From the NCBI RefSeq assembly GCF_036014115.1, contig NZ_CP107913.1, forward strand, positions 5,255,001 through 5,319,000: DNA of 64,000 bases, read 5' to 3'. Position 1 is the stretch's first letter, and each line of letters starts with the position of its first letter. The notes below the pieces were generated by a model, which was given only the letters and a program-made list of their open reading frames with translations, was not told the origin of the DNA and did not search any database. Below are positions 1 to 8,188 of this stretch, piece after piece. This DNA is from Streptomyces sp. NBC_00448. Lineage in GTDB: Bacteria > Actinomycetota > Actinomycetes > Streptomycetales > Streptomycetaceae. A program made the translations under genes and the position numbers.

Positions 1-249
1 CCAGCGGTCCAGACTGGCATACACCTCGTGCTGGATTCGACCGGCGGTCGCCTCGTTGATGGGCGCGAAGACCATGTCGTGGATGGCGCAGCCGAACTCG
101 GGCCGCATCGGCCGCTCGCCCGGCGCGGTGGCGAGCACCAGCCGCATCGCCTCCTCGACCTCCTGCTGCCCGCTGACCATGGCGATGCCGCCGCCCGGGC
201 CGATCCGCAGCGGGAACGCCCAGCCGGTACCGACGAATTGCTCTGCCAT
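1..249 (-). CDS. eCIS baseplate wedge protein, GPW/gp25 family (partial)
   Basis: The first 83 residues are visible; the C-terminal part lies beyond the left edge. The start MAEQFVGTGWAFPLRI, then MVSGQQEVEEAMRLVLATAPGERPMRPEFGC, is the classic gp25/lysozyme-like baseplate wedge signature (the EExxRxxL..PGER.M.P.FG core). Family members form the baseplate ring of contractile tails and couple spike movement to sheath contraction. The ATG shares its A with the stop codon of the upstream spike gene (TGATG), so the two are translationally coupled. As the last visible gene of the leftward apparatus operon, it implies that the other baseplate genes follow further left. Confidence 0.9.
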   Translation of the reverse strand, partial: MAEQFVGTGWAFPLRIGPGGGIAMVSGQQEVEEAMRLVLATAPGERPMRPEFGCAIHDMVFAPINEATAGRIQHEVYASLDRW

Positions 250-2141
250 CACACCACCGGCATCCCGTTGGCGGTGACCACACCCAGCAGCATGACACTG
301 GTGCCGTCCACCGTGACGTCCAGCGGCGAGCTGAGCATGAGCGCGCCCTCGCCGGACACTGTCGTGACGCCCACCGCGTTCAGCTCCAGCGCGGCCAGCG
401 CGTTGATGGCGACCGCACCCAGCGAGCGGGCACTGATGGTGGACGCCTCGATGTTGAGCACCCCGCCGCTCTTGAGCGACAGGTTCCCGCCCGCCTTCAG
501 CGACAGGCTCCCGCCCGCCTCTATCGACACCGACCGGGTGCCCTTGATGCTCACCGAGCCCTTGCTGTCCACGGTGATCTCGGTGCGGGTGCGGTCCAGG
601 TTGACCACCAGCCGGTTGTCGCCGGAGCTCAGCCGCACCCCGCGCTTGCCGCCGGTCCGCTGGTCGAGCAGGTCCAGCCGGTTGCCGCTGCGGTCGGCCA
701 GCGTGTGCCGCACGGCCTTGCCGGACGTCCCGTCGTACGGCGGGACGTCCACGGTGCCGGGCTTGTCCTTGCCGTTGTAGAGCCCGCCGATCACGAACGG
801 GTGGTCCAGGGCGCCGCGGTCGAAGCTCACCAGCACCTCGTCGCCGACGTCCGGGCCGATCAGCCCGCCGCCGCTGGTCCCGCCGAACTGCACGGTCCTG
901 GTCCAGTCGCTGACGTAGGTGTCGTCGAGCCACGGGAACCGCAGCTTGACCCGGCCCTGCTTGAGCGGGTCCTTGATGTCGGTGACCAGGGCGTTGGCGA
1001 CCCCCGGCAGCCGCGCGGCGCCCGCGCCGCCGCCGGACCCGCCGGAGGCGAGCCCGTACAGCGAGCGCCACTGCCGGCCGCTGACGGTCAGCCAGGTCTC
1101 GTAGTGCCGGCCCTCGCCGAAGGTGTGGCGGGCGGCGGTCACCGTGTACTTGCCCTCGAAGGGCGTGCCGACGTCGGCGAGGGCGACCGGGACGCCGGGC
1201 CGCAGCTTCGGGTTCCCGTGGACGGTCACCTCCAGCTCGGCGAACGAGCCGGTGACGTCGGCGGCCAGCGAGTCGGCGGCGTTCTTCACCTCGCCCTGCT
1301 TGTCGTACGGGATGTCGGTCTCGACGAGCGTCGCGGTCCCGAACGCGGCGACCGCCGCGGCCGGGCTGGTGCCGATCTTGATGCCGGGGTTGTCCGCGGC
1401 CGTGGACCGTCCGACCAGGTCGCGCTTGGTCGTCACGTCCCAGCCGCGCGCCTCGACCCGGGCCACCTGGTCGGCGGAGGTCACCGCCGCCCGGCAGCGC
1501 AGGATGTCGACGCCGGCCTCCAGGACGTACGGGCTCTTGTCGCTCGGCGTGCTCACCGGGGGAGCGCCCGACGCCGGGTCGGGCTTGACGAACTGGAACT
1601 TCCCCTTGGAGCTCAGGGACATCACCATGTCGTTCTCGTCCGCGAGCCGGTTCAGGAAGTCCCAGTCGGTGACGTTGGCCTGGGTGATGAACTCGTAGAG
1701 CGTGCTGGTGGACTCGACCTGGCCGATCGGGACCTTGTCCTGGCCGGCCAGCTTGCGGGCGATGTCCGAGGCGGTCATGTTGCGGTAGGCGACCACCCGG
1801 CGCTGGCGCAGCATCCGGTGCCCGAGGTCGTAGCCGCGGATCACGCTGAACGTGCCGGTGCCGTCGTAGTCCGTCTCCAGGCCGGTGATCTCGCCGGTGA
1901 GCAGCGGGGACTGCGCGCCCTGGCCGTCGGAGACCGGCGCCAGCACCACGTCCGCGCCGATCTTGGCGCCCGCCTCGCCGAGCAGCTTGCGCTTCGGGTC
2001 GCGGAAGGTGAGCTGGAACGCGCCGGGCACCCCCACGCCGAAGTCCACCCAGCCGCCGACCAGCAGCGTGGCGTGGTACGGCAGCAGCGGCCGGCCGGCG
2101 ATGGTGACGTGCAGGACGTTGGAGTAGCCGATCTTGGTCAT
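249..2141 (-). CDS. eCIS spike/hub protein, VgrG-like (gpD + gpV fusion)
   Basis: This 630-residue protein has the fused hub-spike layout. Residues 1-370 are gpD/late-control-like, with the MTASDIARKLA and WDFLNRLADENDMVM motifs typical of VgrG hubs. Residues about 384-455 are the gpV/base-plate-V OB fold (LKQGRVKLRFPWLDD..., PDVGDEVLVSFDRGALDHPFVIGGLYNG). Residues about 500-625 are short repeats such as SVSIKGTRSVSIEAGG and SLSLKAGGNLSLKSGG that predict a triple beta-helix needle. Family knowledge: it plugs the distal end of the tube and sits at the baseplate centre. The chosen ATG lies in an ATGA overlap with the LysM gene; in-frame codons further upstream are only antisense to that gene. 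No extra C-terminal effector domain is visible. Confidence 0.93.
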   Translation of the reverse strand: MTKIGYSNVLHVTIAGRPLLPYHATLLVGGWVDFGVGVPGAFQLTFRDPKRKLLGEAGAKIGADVVLAPVSDGQGAQSPLLTGEITGLETDYDGTGTFSVIRGYDLGHRMLRQRRVVAYRNMTASDIARKLAGQDKVPIGQVESTSTLYEFITQANVTDWDFLNRLADENDMVMSLSSKGKFQFVKPDPASGAPPVSTPSDKSPYVLEAGVDILRCRAAVTSADQVARVEARGWDVTTKRDLVGRSTAADNPGIKIGTSPAAAVAAFGTATLVETDIPYDKQGEVKNAADSLAADVTGSFAELEVTVHGNPKLRPGVPVALADVGTPFEGKYTVTAARHTFGEGRHYETWLTVSGRQWRSLYGLASGGSGGGAGAARLPGVANALVTDIKDPLKQGRVKLRFPWLDDTYVSDWTRTVQFGGTSGGGLIGPDVGDEVLVSFDRGALDHPFVIGGLYNGKDKPGTVDVPPYDGTSGKAVRHTLADRSGNRLDLLDQRTGGKRGVRLSSGDNRLVVNLDRTRTEITVDSKGSVSIKGTRSVSIEAGGSLSLKAGGNLSLKSGGVLNIEASTISARSLGAVAINALAALELNAVGVTTVSGEGALMLSSPLDVTVDGTSVMLLGVVTANGMPVV

Positions 2142-2863
2142 CGCAGGCCGACCTCCTCGGCTGCCGGCAGGATGAGTTCGGTGCCCGGCACCAGCTGGGT
2201 CGGGTCGTCGATGTCGTTGCTCTCGGCGATCGCTCGCCAGACGGTGGCGTCGCCGTACTCCCGCCAGGCCAGGAACTGGAGCGAGTCGCCGGCCACCACC
2301 CGGTGCACCCGGCGGGCGGTGAGCGCGCCGGAGGTCGGGTTCTGGCCGAGGGTGTTGCTCGGGATCTCGTTCAGCTGGAGCCGGCAGGTGGCCCGGATCG
2401 GCACGCCGGTGGTGCCGAAGAGGGTGTACGACGCGTCCACCGAGCTGACGTACGCGGTGAACCGGGCGGTGGAGAACGACCCCCACTGGAAGACCACCCA
2501 CGGCGTCGAGGGCTGCTTCGCCTCGATGCTCGCGGAGGTCACCTCGCAGCAGGAGAAGAGCGCCTCCACGTTCTTGCGCACGTCGTTGCTGTTCGGGTCG
2601 TCGGAGCGGTCCAGGAAGACCTCGACCGACAGCTCGCGCGGCTCGGGCCCCATGAACTCCGGTACCGCGCCGTCCCGCACGGCGGCGGTCGGCGTGGTCT
2701 TCCACTGCGCGCGCCGGCTGAGCGACAGCTCCGAGGGGTTGAAGTCGAAGTCGAAGGTCTTGATCAGCCCGCCGGGTGTGGTGCTGTAGCCGATCGGTGC
2801 CTGGTGGATGGCGAGCGAGGCCCGTACCAGGCTCTTGCCCGCGCCGCCGCTGCTGCTCGCCAT
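2138..2863 (-). CDS. eCIS LysM-domain tail/baseplate adaptor
   Basis: A 241-residue protein. The N-terminal 175 residues resemble the tail proteins that bind the end of the inner tube in contractile systems (FDFDFNPSELSLSRRAQWKT, PRELSVEVFLDRSDD). Residues about 184-236 form a LysM-like domain (VHRVVAGDSLQFLAWREYGDATVWRAIAESN...LVPGTELILP). Family members link tube and spike hub; in this setting LysM is normally a structural module, not proof of peptidoglycan binding. The start codon directly abuts the stop of the preceding tube gene, and its stop overlaps the spike start by ATGA, so tube 2, LysM and spike form one coupled block. Confidence 0.88.
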   Translation of the reverse strand: MASSSGGAGKSLVRASLAIHQAPIGYSTTPGGLIKTFDFDFNPSELSLSRRAQWKTTPTAAVRDGAVPEFMGPEPRELSVEVFLDRSDDPNSNDVRKNVEALFSCCEVTSASIEAKQPSTPWVVFQWGSFSTARFTAYVSSVDASYTLFGTTGVPIRATCRLQLNEIPSNTLGQNPTSGALTARRVHRVVAGDSLQFLAWREYGDATVWRAIAESNDIDDPTQLVPGTELILPAAEEVGLR

Positions 2864-3301
2864 CTACGCCGCCCCCGCGTCCGTGAAGCCGTGGTGCGCG
2901 ATCTCCAGCACCTCGGTGGCCACCGACGGGCTCGACGGGTCGAGCGACGGGCCGCGCCAGCTCACCGGCAGCACGTCGATCAGCCCCCAGCGGGCGACGA
3001 TCGAGCCGTCCGCGCGCAGGGCGGCGATCTGCGCGGTGGGCCGGGTCACACCGGTGGTGATGGACGTGATCCAGGCCGCCACCTTGGAGGTGTCCTTGGT
3101 GAGCGGCCGGGTGAGCGTGATGTTCGAGAACGTCACGCGGGAGGGCAGGTTCCACACGAAGCCGTTGTTGCCGCCCTCCTGGTGCTGGTGGATCTCGACG
3201 GAGGAGCTGAGCCCCTCGCAGCCGTTGAACGTGCCCAGGTTCTCGCCGTCGATGGTCAGGTTGAAGAAGATGGTGGAGCCGGGGTCAAGGTCGCTGGCCA
3301 T
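2864..3301 (-). CDS. eCIS inner tube protein 2 (T4 gp19-like)
   Basis: A 145-residue protein of the phage tail tube (gp19) family: MASDLDPGSTIFFNLTIDG, SSSVEIHQHQEGGNNGFVWNLPSRVTF and ITLTRPLTKDTSKVAAWI are characteristic strands of the tube fold. It is clearly diverged from the other tube protein in the window (7650-8093). In related systems the second tube-type protein usually makes a specialised ring at the tube-baseplate junction; that role is inferred here. It follows a 111-bp gap after the VQR-repeat protein, with an AAAGG-type ribosome site upstream, and its stop abuts the LysM start. Confidence 0.92.
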   Translation of the reverse strand: MASDLDPGSTIFFNLTIDGENLGTFNGCEGLSSSVEIHQHQEGGNNGFVWNLPSRVTFSNITLTRPLTKDTSKVAAWITSITTGVTRPTAQIAALRADGSIVARWGLIDVLPVSWRGPSLDPSSPSVATEVLEIAHHGFTDAGAA

Positions 3302-3412
3302 CGATCACTGCCTTTCTGCGGACGAGTCGGGTGGGCCCGGGGGGCGGGCCGAAGTGGCGCGGGCGGGGCCGGGCGGGTCGGCCCGGCGGGGGCCGCCCGC
3401 CGGGCGGCGCGG

Positions 3413-6400
3413 TCAGCTGCGGGAGTCACGCAACCTGCCGATCCGCTCCCGGTCCAGCCGCAGTTCGGTGCGCAGCAGCCGGGTCAGCGGGCCGATCAGC
3501 CGGTGCGTCAACTCGTCCACCTGGCCGTCGGAGAGCGTGCGGGCGTCGAAGTCGGCGCCTCCCGCGGCGTCGTTGCCGCCGCTCCCGCTGTTCCCGCCGT
3601 TCCCGCGGGGCGGGTTGGTGCGGCGGTTGTCGTAGCGGCTGTACGCGGGTGGCGGGTCGGCCGGTGGTTTGGCGGCGCGGGAGCCGCCGTTGCTTCCGCC
3701 GTCGTCCCGGCCCACCGTGACGGGCGTGACCCGCGCCTCGGCGGTGCGCTGCGGGGAGACGAACTTCGTCATCCGCGAGGCGAGTGACGGTGTGGCGGGT
3801 GCGCGCTGCACCGGCAACTCCGCGGCGGACGTGGAGGTGACCGGGGCGAGGGAGACGGCGGCCTGAGCCGAGGTCGGGACCCCTGTGTGTACGGCGGTCT
3901 GTACGGCGGCCGGTACGCCGCCGGGTGCCGTGCCGACCGCTACGGGCGCGAGCACCGCGCGCTGCACCGGCAACTGCCCGGTGGGCGCGCCGGATACGCC
4001 GACCGCGGTCGCCGCGGGCCGTACGGCGGGGAACGCCTCGGCGACGCCGTTCAGCGGCAGCGCGTCGGTGCCGTGCCGGACCGGTCCTGTGCTGTCGGGG
4101 CGTACGTCCGGGCTCGGCACGGGCGCGGGCGCGGGAACCGGCGCGTGGAGCGCGGCGGTCGGCGCGGCCCCGGCGGCCGCCGTGCGCTGCACGGCGGGGA
4201 GCGGGTGCGCGGAGCGGGCCGCCGGCGGGTTGCCGGTCACCGGGGTCGGCGGTGCGGCGGTGCCGAGGGGTGCGGTGGCGAGCGGTCCGGCCATCGAGCG
4301 CTGGACGAATCCGGGCCCGGCCGTGGTCGCGGCCGTGGACATGGTCGCGGGCGCCGGGCGTACGGGTGCGGGTGCAGGCACGGATGCGGGTACGGGGGCG
4401 GCGGGCGGAACCGCTCCGGTCACCGGGGTCGGCCCTCCGGCCGCGGTACGGCGCTGCACCGGTGCGGTGGCCGGCTGCGCGACGGCCGCTGTCCCCAACG
4501 GGTTCACTCCGGAAGGCTGTTGGGGTGTCGTCTGGGGGCGGGCGGCGGACGCTTCGGGGTGCCCGGTGGGGCGCAGGGGCACCGCCTTCGGCGTGGCGGG
4601 CTGCCGGGGGCCTGCGGCCGCCACGGGCCGCAGGGTCGACCGCACCGGACGTGCGGACGCCAACGGCCTTGCTGCCAGCGCGCGTTGCACGGGGGCGGGG
4701 GAGGAGGCGGGGGCCGCTGCCGACGTGGTCGCCGTGGCCGTCGCGCGGTCGCCGCCGGAGGGCAGGACCGGTGCACCGACGGTGTCCGTGGTGCTGTTCT
4801 GGCCGGTGGGAGTGGCCGCGCGGCGCTGGACGGGAGCCGGGCCGGCCGGGACGCTTGCCGAACCGGCCTCCGGAGAGGGCGCGTTCGGCGTGTTCGGCGC
4901 GGCAGATGCGCGCTGGACGGGAGCGGCGGGCGACTGGCTCACGGTGGGAGCGGCGCCGGGTGAACGGGCCGGTGCGGAGGGCGGGTTCGGGGCCGCCGAC
5001 GGCTGCGGGAACGGCACCGCGGTCTGCGGGCGCGTCGGCGTACCGGCCGCGGCGCCGGGAGCGGCCGGGGCGCTGGGAGCGGCCGGGGCGGCCGGGACAA
5101 CCGGTACGGCCGGGGTGGTGCCGGCCGGGCCCGCAACGCCCTTGCTGACAGCGGAGGTTGCGCCCGCCTGCGGGGCGGACGGCCGGACCGCGGCCGGGGC
5201 GGCGGACCTCTGTACCGCGCGTCCGGTGAGCGGCGCCGCGCCGGGCGGCGGCGCGGACATCGGGGCGCCGAGCAGCGGCCGTTGCCGGGGGGCCGAGCCG
5301 CCCGGGGTGGTGGCGGGCCGCGATCCCGTGCTGCCCGAGGGCGCGGCCGGGCCGGCCGCCGGACCGGTGGCCGCCCGCTGGACGGGAGCCGCCGCGGCGG
5401 GACCCGCGGCCTGCCCGGGAGAAGGCACGGGTGCGCCGAGCCCGGCGGACGGGGTCGTCGCGTCAGCGGCCCGGCGTTGGACGGCGCCGGGTCCGGCGGG
5501 TGCCGCACCCGTCGGCGCGGCCGAGGGGCCGGGGGGCATGGACGGCCCGTCGGCCCCGCGCGGCGCGGAGACCGGCAGCGCCGAAGTCGCGCCCTGGGCC
5601 GAGGACGTGGGCGCCCCGAGCCCGGTCGCCGGGGGCACCGGACTCACCGGGGTCGTGCCGCTCGCCGGGGTCGTCGGGTTCGCCGCGTTCGCCGGAGCCA
5701 CCGCACGGCGCTGAACGGCCGCAGGAGCAGCGGGCGCCGCCCCGGGCACGGCCGAGGCCGCGGGTGACGTACCCGGCCCGGCCGGTCGTACGGGTACCGA
5801 CGTGGAGCCGCCGGCGCCCGCCGAACTCCGCCCGGTCGGCGGCCCGATCGGGCTCTTCCGCGCGGGAGCGGGGCTCGCCGGGGGAGTGGCGGCGGACGTC
5901 CGCCGCTGGACCTGGGCCACCGGGTGCACGGGGGCGGGTCCCTGGAGGGGCGCGCCGAGTCCGCCGGTGCGACCGGCGCTGCCCTGAGCGGGCGCGGCCG
6001 TCCGCTGAACGGGGGCCACCGGAAGGGAAGTCGAGGCGTTCTGGGGCGCGCCGGCGTCGGGCACCGCGGGGGGCGCCGTACGGGCCGGGGCACTGTCACC
6101 GCCGGGCGTACCGCGGCCCGGGAGCGGGCCGGTGGCGGCGCCCTCGCGCTCCACCTGCCGCTGGACCGGGGCAGGCGCGGGTGCCGGTCCGGAGGGTGTG
6201 CCCCCGCCCGGTCCGCCGAACCCGCCTGATCCGCCGGGGCTGTTGCCGCCCGGTTCCCCGCCCGTTCCGCCGTCGGACCCGCCACCGGCCGGCCCGGTGG
6301 ACGTGGTGGGAGCGGTGACCGGTGCGGCCGGCGCGCTCGGCGCCGGGGTGACGGTCGGAAGCGCGCGTCGCGCCACCTGCGGGGCCGGGGCCCTGGTCAG

Positions 6401-6967
6401 CGCGGTGGGCGCGGGCGGCCGGGACACCAGCGGCACCACGCGGGGCCCGGTGGCCTGGGCCGCCGACACCGCGCGCTGCACCGTGGGTCCGGCCGCCGGC
6501 TCCGCCGGGGCGTCGCCGCTGCCGCGGTCGCCGACCACGGCGACCGGCAGGGCGACCGGCGGCCGGCCGGTGCGGTGCACGGCGGCCGGCGCCGGGGCGA
6601 GCACGTCGCGGATCAGCCCGGTCGGCGCGTCGTCGAGCACGACGTGCGCCAACTCCCCGGTGAAGGAGGGGTTCTGCCAGGCCGAGAGCGTGCCGCCGAA
6701 GTCCGCGGACGCGATGGTGTGCCGGGACGGGTGCGCGCTCGCCCGCTGGATCGGCGGCAGCGCGGACCAGCCGGGCGGCCCGCTCGGCCGCACGGCGGCG
6801 GTACCGGCGGCCGGAGCCGGCCCGGCACCGTGCACGGAGCCCGACGCGGTGCCCGGGGCAGCGCCCGGCCCCGCCTCGGTCGCCGCGGTGCCGTCCGGCT
6901 GCGCGCCACCTGTCTGCATACGTCCGCGTGCGCGGGCCCGTGGGGCCCACCGGTCAAGGATTCCCAT
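3413..6967 (-). CDS. Giant Ala/Pro-rich eCIS-locus protein with 16 VQR motifs
   Basis: An 1184-residue low-complexity protein, dominated by Ala, Pro, Gly, Thr and Ser. It has one PIQRAS near residue 73 followed by 16 VQR tripeptides (as PVQRA, AVQRR, PVQRT, FVQRS and similar) spaced about 25-120 residues apart, and recurring LGAP blocks. Only two parts look folded: an N-terminal segment (HTIASADFGGTLSAWQNPSF and LAHVVLDDAPTGLIRDVL, about residues 85-135) and a C-terminal charged helix (DELTHRLIGPLTRLLRTELR, about 1145-1184). It has no signal peptide or membrane span. It lies between the 52-residue gene and tube 2, inside the apparatus operon, so it is probably a structural, scaffold or tape-like factor, but no function can be read from the sequence. 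The strict codon-position GC bias supports this strand over the long antisense frames. Confidence 0.85.
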   Translation of the reverse strand: MGILDRWAPRARARGRMQTGGAQPDGTAATEAGPGAAPGTASGSVHGAGPAPAAGTAAVRPSGPPGWSALPPIQRASAHPSRHTIASADFGGTLSAWQNPSFTGELAHVVLDDAPTGLIRDVLAPAPAAVHRTGRPPVALPVAVVGDRGSGDAPAEPAAGPTVQRAVSAAQATGPRVVPLVSRPPAPTALTRAPAPQVARRALPTVTPAPSAPAAPVTAPTTSTGPAGGGSDGGTGGEPGGNSPGGSGGFGGPGGGTPSGPAPAPAPVQRQVEREGAATGPLPGRGTPGGDSAPARTAPPAVPDAGAPQNASTSLPVAPVQRTAAPAQGSAGRTGGLGAPLQGPAPVHPVAQVQRRTSAATPPASPAPARKSPIGPPTGRSSAGAGGSTSVPVRPAGPGTSPAASAVPGAAPAAPAAVQRRAVAPANAANPTTPASGTTPVSPVPPATGLGAPTSSAQGATSALPVSAPRGADGPSMPPGPSAAPTGAAPAGPGAVQRRAADATTPSAGLGAPVPSPGQAAGPAAAAPVQRAATGPAAGPAAPSGSTGSRPATTPGGSAPRQRPLLGAPMSAPPPGAAPLTGRAVQRSAAPAAVRPSAPQAGATSAVSKGVAGPAGTTPAVPVVPAAPAAPSAPAAPGAAAGTPTRPQTAVPFPQPSAAPNPPSAPARSPGAAPTVSQSPAAPVQRASAAPNTPNAPSPEAGSASVPAGPAPVQRRAATPTGQNSTTDTVGAPVLPSGGDRATATATTSAAAPASSPAPVQRALAARPLASARPVRSTLRPVAAAGPRQPATPKAVPLRPTGHPEASAARPQTTPQQPSGVNPLGTAAVAQPATAPVQRRTAAGGPTPVTGAVPPAAPVPASVPAPAPVRPAPATMSTAATTAGPGFVQRSMAGPLATAPLGTAAPPTPVTGNPPAARSAHPLPAVQRTAAAGAAPTAALHAPVPAPAPVPSPDVRPDSTGPVRHGTDALPLNGVAEAFPAVRPAATAVGVSGAPTGQLPVQRAVLAPVAVGTAPGGVPAAVQTAVHTGVPTSAQAAVSLAPVTSTSAAELPVQRAPATPSLASRMTKFVSPQRTAEARVTPVTVGRDDGGSNGGSRAAKPPADPPPAYSRYDNRRTNPPRGNGGNSGSGGNDAAGGADFDARTLSDGQVDELTHRLIGPLTRLLRTELRLDRERIGRLRDSRS

Positions 6968-6985
6968 GGCCGTAACCCCGTCCTC

Positions 6986-7144
6986 TCACCGTTCTGCCGT
7001 GGCACGCGTGACGAGCGAGGCGATCTGCTCGGCGTACTGGCGGCGGTCGCGGTGCTCGAGGTCCAGGATGTCCTCCAGGCTCCAGTGGAAGTGGTAGGCG
7101 ATGTACGCGATCTCCTCGTGCACCCGGTCGGTCGCGTACGTCAC
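6986..7144 (-). CDS. Small eCIS-locus protein, 52 aa (DUF6760-like)
   Basis: A short gene starting at GTG. The peptide begins MTYATDRVHEEIAYIAYHFH and continues WSLEDILDLEHRDRRQYAEQ; it looks like a compact helical, His/Glu-rich protein. Small proteins of this appearance sit at the same place (after the zinc-ribbon gene, before the large protein) in actinobacterial contractile injection loci; I recognise it as DUF6760-like, from memory. Its GTG overlaps the upstream TGA as GTGA, and it ends 18 bases before the start of the giant VQR protein. A role as tail assembly chaperone is possible but not shown. Confidence 0.75.
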   Translation of the reverse strand: MTYATDRVHEEIAYIAYHFHWSLEDILDLEHRDRRQYAEQIASLVTRATAER

Positions 7145-7650
7145 GATTCCCCCAGGCGGCTCCCGCCGAGCTCGACCTCGAACGGCTGCTCGCAGTGCGG
7201 ACAGGTCACGCCGGCCCTGGTGTGGCCCTCGGCGTTGATCTGGCGGTAGAAGTCCTGGAGGAAAGCGAGGTCGGAGGCGAACATGTTCTCCACCACGCCG
7301 TCGTGCATGTGCGGCACCGTACCGAGCCGGGTGATCACCCGGCCCAGCAGCACCACGGAAAGGTACGCCGGGTTCTCCTGCACCCGCAGGTCCCGCAGCG
7401 GGATCAGCTCGTCCCGCGCGGTCGCCAGGCGCATCACCCCGTCGCGGTGCACCGCGCCCGACTCGTCGACGTAGCCGCGGGGCAGCTCGAAGGCGAACTC
7501 GGTGCGCAACTGCCGCCGTACGGGGGCCGGTTCGGTGACCGGCGCGGACAGGGCGGTGGCCGACGCCGACGGCGCCGCGGCGGTCACGGGGACCGCCGTG
7601 GCGTCGTCGGACAGGGGGCCGCCTGACCTGGAAGCCGTTCCTCGGCGCAT
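7141..7650 (-). CDS. eCIS-locus protein with C-terminal zinc-ribbon-like CPHC
   Basis: A 169-residue protein. The first 50 residues are Ala/Pro/Thr-rich and probably disordered. The core reads TEFAFELPRGYVDESGAVHRDGVMRLATARDELIPLRDLRVQENPAYLSVVLLGRVITRLG..., then a C-terminal CPHCEQPFEVEL that contains only one CxxC pair, a half zinc ribbon. This pattern recalls tail assembly proteins that follow the tube gene in phages and eCIS loci; baseplate/tube assembly chaperone is the best guess. The ATG was chosen because it overlaps the tube stop codon (TAATG); longer in-frame forms only run antisense to the tube gene. Its TGA overlaps the next GTG. Confidence 0.8.
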   Translation of the reverse strand: MRRGTASRSGGPLSDDATAVPVTAAAPSASATALSAPVTEPAPVRRQLRTEFAFELPRGYVDESGAVHRDGVMRLATARDELIPLRDLRVQENPAYLSVVLLGRVITRLGTVPHMHDGVVENMFASDLAFLQDFYRQINAEGHTRAGVTCPHCEQPFEVELGGSRLGES

Positions 7651-8093
7651 TACTCCATGATCATTTCTTCGTAGGTGATCGTCACGGTCTCGGTCAGCGC
7701 CGAGGCCTCGCCGGCCTTCACCGTGCTCGCCGAGATCTTGCTGCACCACGCCTGCCGCAGGTGGTACCGCTTCACCGGGTTGTTCATGTAGTCCATCACC
7801 AGGATGCTGGCGTTCTTGCGGGCCGAACCCATGTCGCCGCGGACCGACGCGTTGATCCAGTCGTTGAACGCCTTGGACTGGGTCATGCCGCGCACGACGG
7901 TCGCTTCGCCGGCCTTCTTCACGCCGGGCATCTTCTTGGTGACCGGCTGTCCGTTCGCCGACACCTGCTGGTACTCGATGACGTCCTGCTGCATGTCCAG
8001 GCCGTTGACCTCCTGGAGGTACTCGACCATCACCCCGTCGATCTGCAGGCCGAAATTGTGTGAGGTGAGCGCATCACCTGGCTGGAGACTCAT
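7650..8093 (-). CDS. eCIS main inner tube protein (T4 gp19-like)
   Basis: A 147-residue tube protein of the gp19 family: MSLQPGDALTSHNFGLQIDG, VEYLQEVNGLDMQQDVIEYQQ, GEATVVRGMTQSKAFNDWI and NNPVKRYHLRQAWCSKISAS match the beta-barrel tube fold, including the FxxW-type helix and the conserved final TVTITYEEMI strand. Its place directly after the sheath gene is the usual place of the main tube subunit. Start overlaps the 32-residue mini-ORF stop (ATGA) and stop overlaps the next start (TAATG), so sheath, mini-ORF, tube and zinc-ribbon protein are serially coupled. Confidence 0.95.
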   Translation of the reverse strand: MSLQPGDALTSHNFGLQIDGVMVEYLQEVNGLDMQQDVIEYQQVSANGQPVTKKMPGVKKAGEATVVRGMTQSKAFNDWINASVRGDMGSARKNASILVMDYMNNPVKRYHLRQAWCSKISASTVKAGEASALTETVTITYEEMIME

Positions 8094-8188
8094 GGCCGCT
8101 GTTCCTTCGCGTCGCGCTGCTCGTACGTCATGCCGTGCTGGTCCTGCCGCTGCTGGTGCTGGTCGTGGTCATCCCTGGCCACGGTCAC
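8090..8188 (-). CDS. 32-residue Gln/Asp/His-rich mini-ORF between sheath and tube
   Basis: A GTG-start frame of 32 codons, reading MTVARDDHDQHQQRQDQHGM then TYEQRDAKEQRP. It fills the gap between sheath and tube exactly: its GTG overlaps the sheath stop as GTGA and its TGA overlaps the tube ATG as ATGA. Composition is unlike its neighbours (9 Gln/Glu, 6 Asp, 3 His). It could encode a real small protein, or simply carry ribosomes from sheath to tube to set their ratio. I know no family for it. Confidence 0.5.
   Translation of the reverse strand: MTVARDDHDQHQQRQDQHGMTYEQRDAKEQRP

Noticed and set aside
705..2789. Plus-strand frame opposite the spike gene
   Set aside because: Val/Gly/Arg-rich antisense noise; the minus strand encodes recognisable VgrG and LysM proteins.
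2138..2863. LysM protein as a peptidoglycan hydrolase
   Set aside because: No catalytic domain; place and N-terminal half fit the structural tail adaptor.
3885..5714. Long plus-strand frame opposite the VQR protein
   Set aside because: It is the mirror of the Ala/Pro repeat sequence; no start signal, and the minus strand is in line with the apparatus operon.
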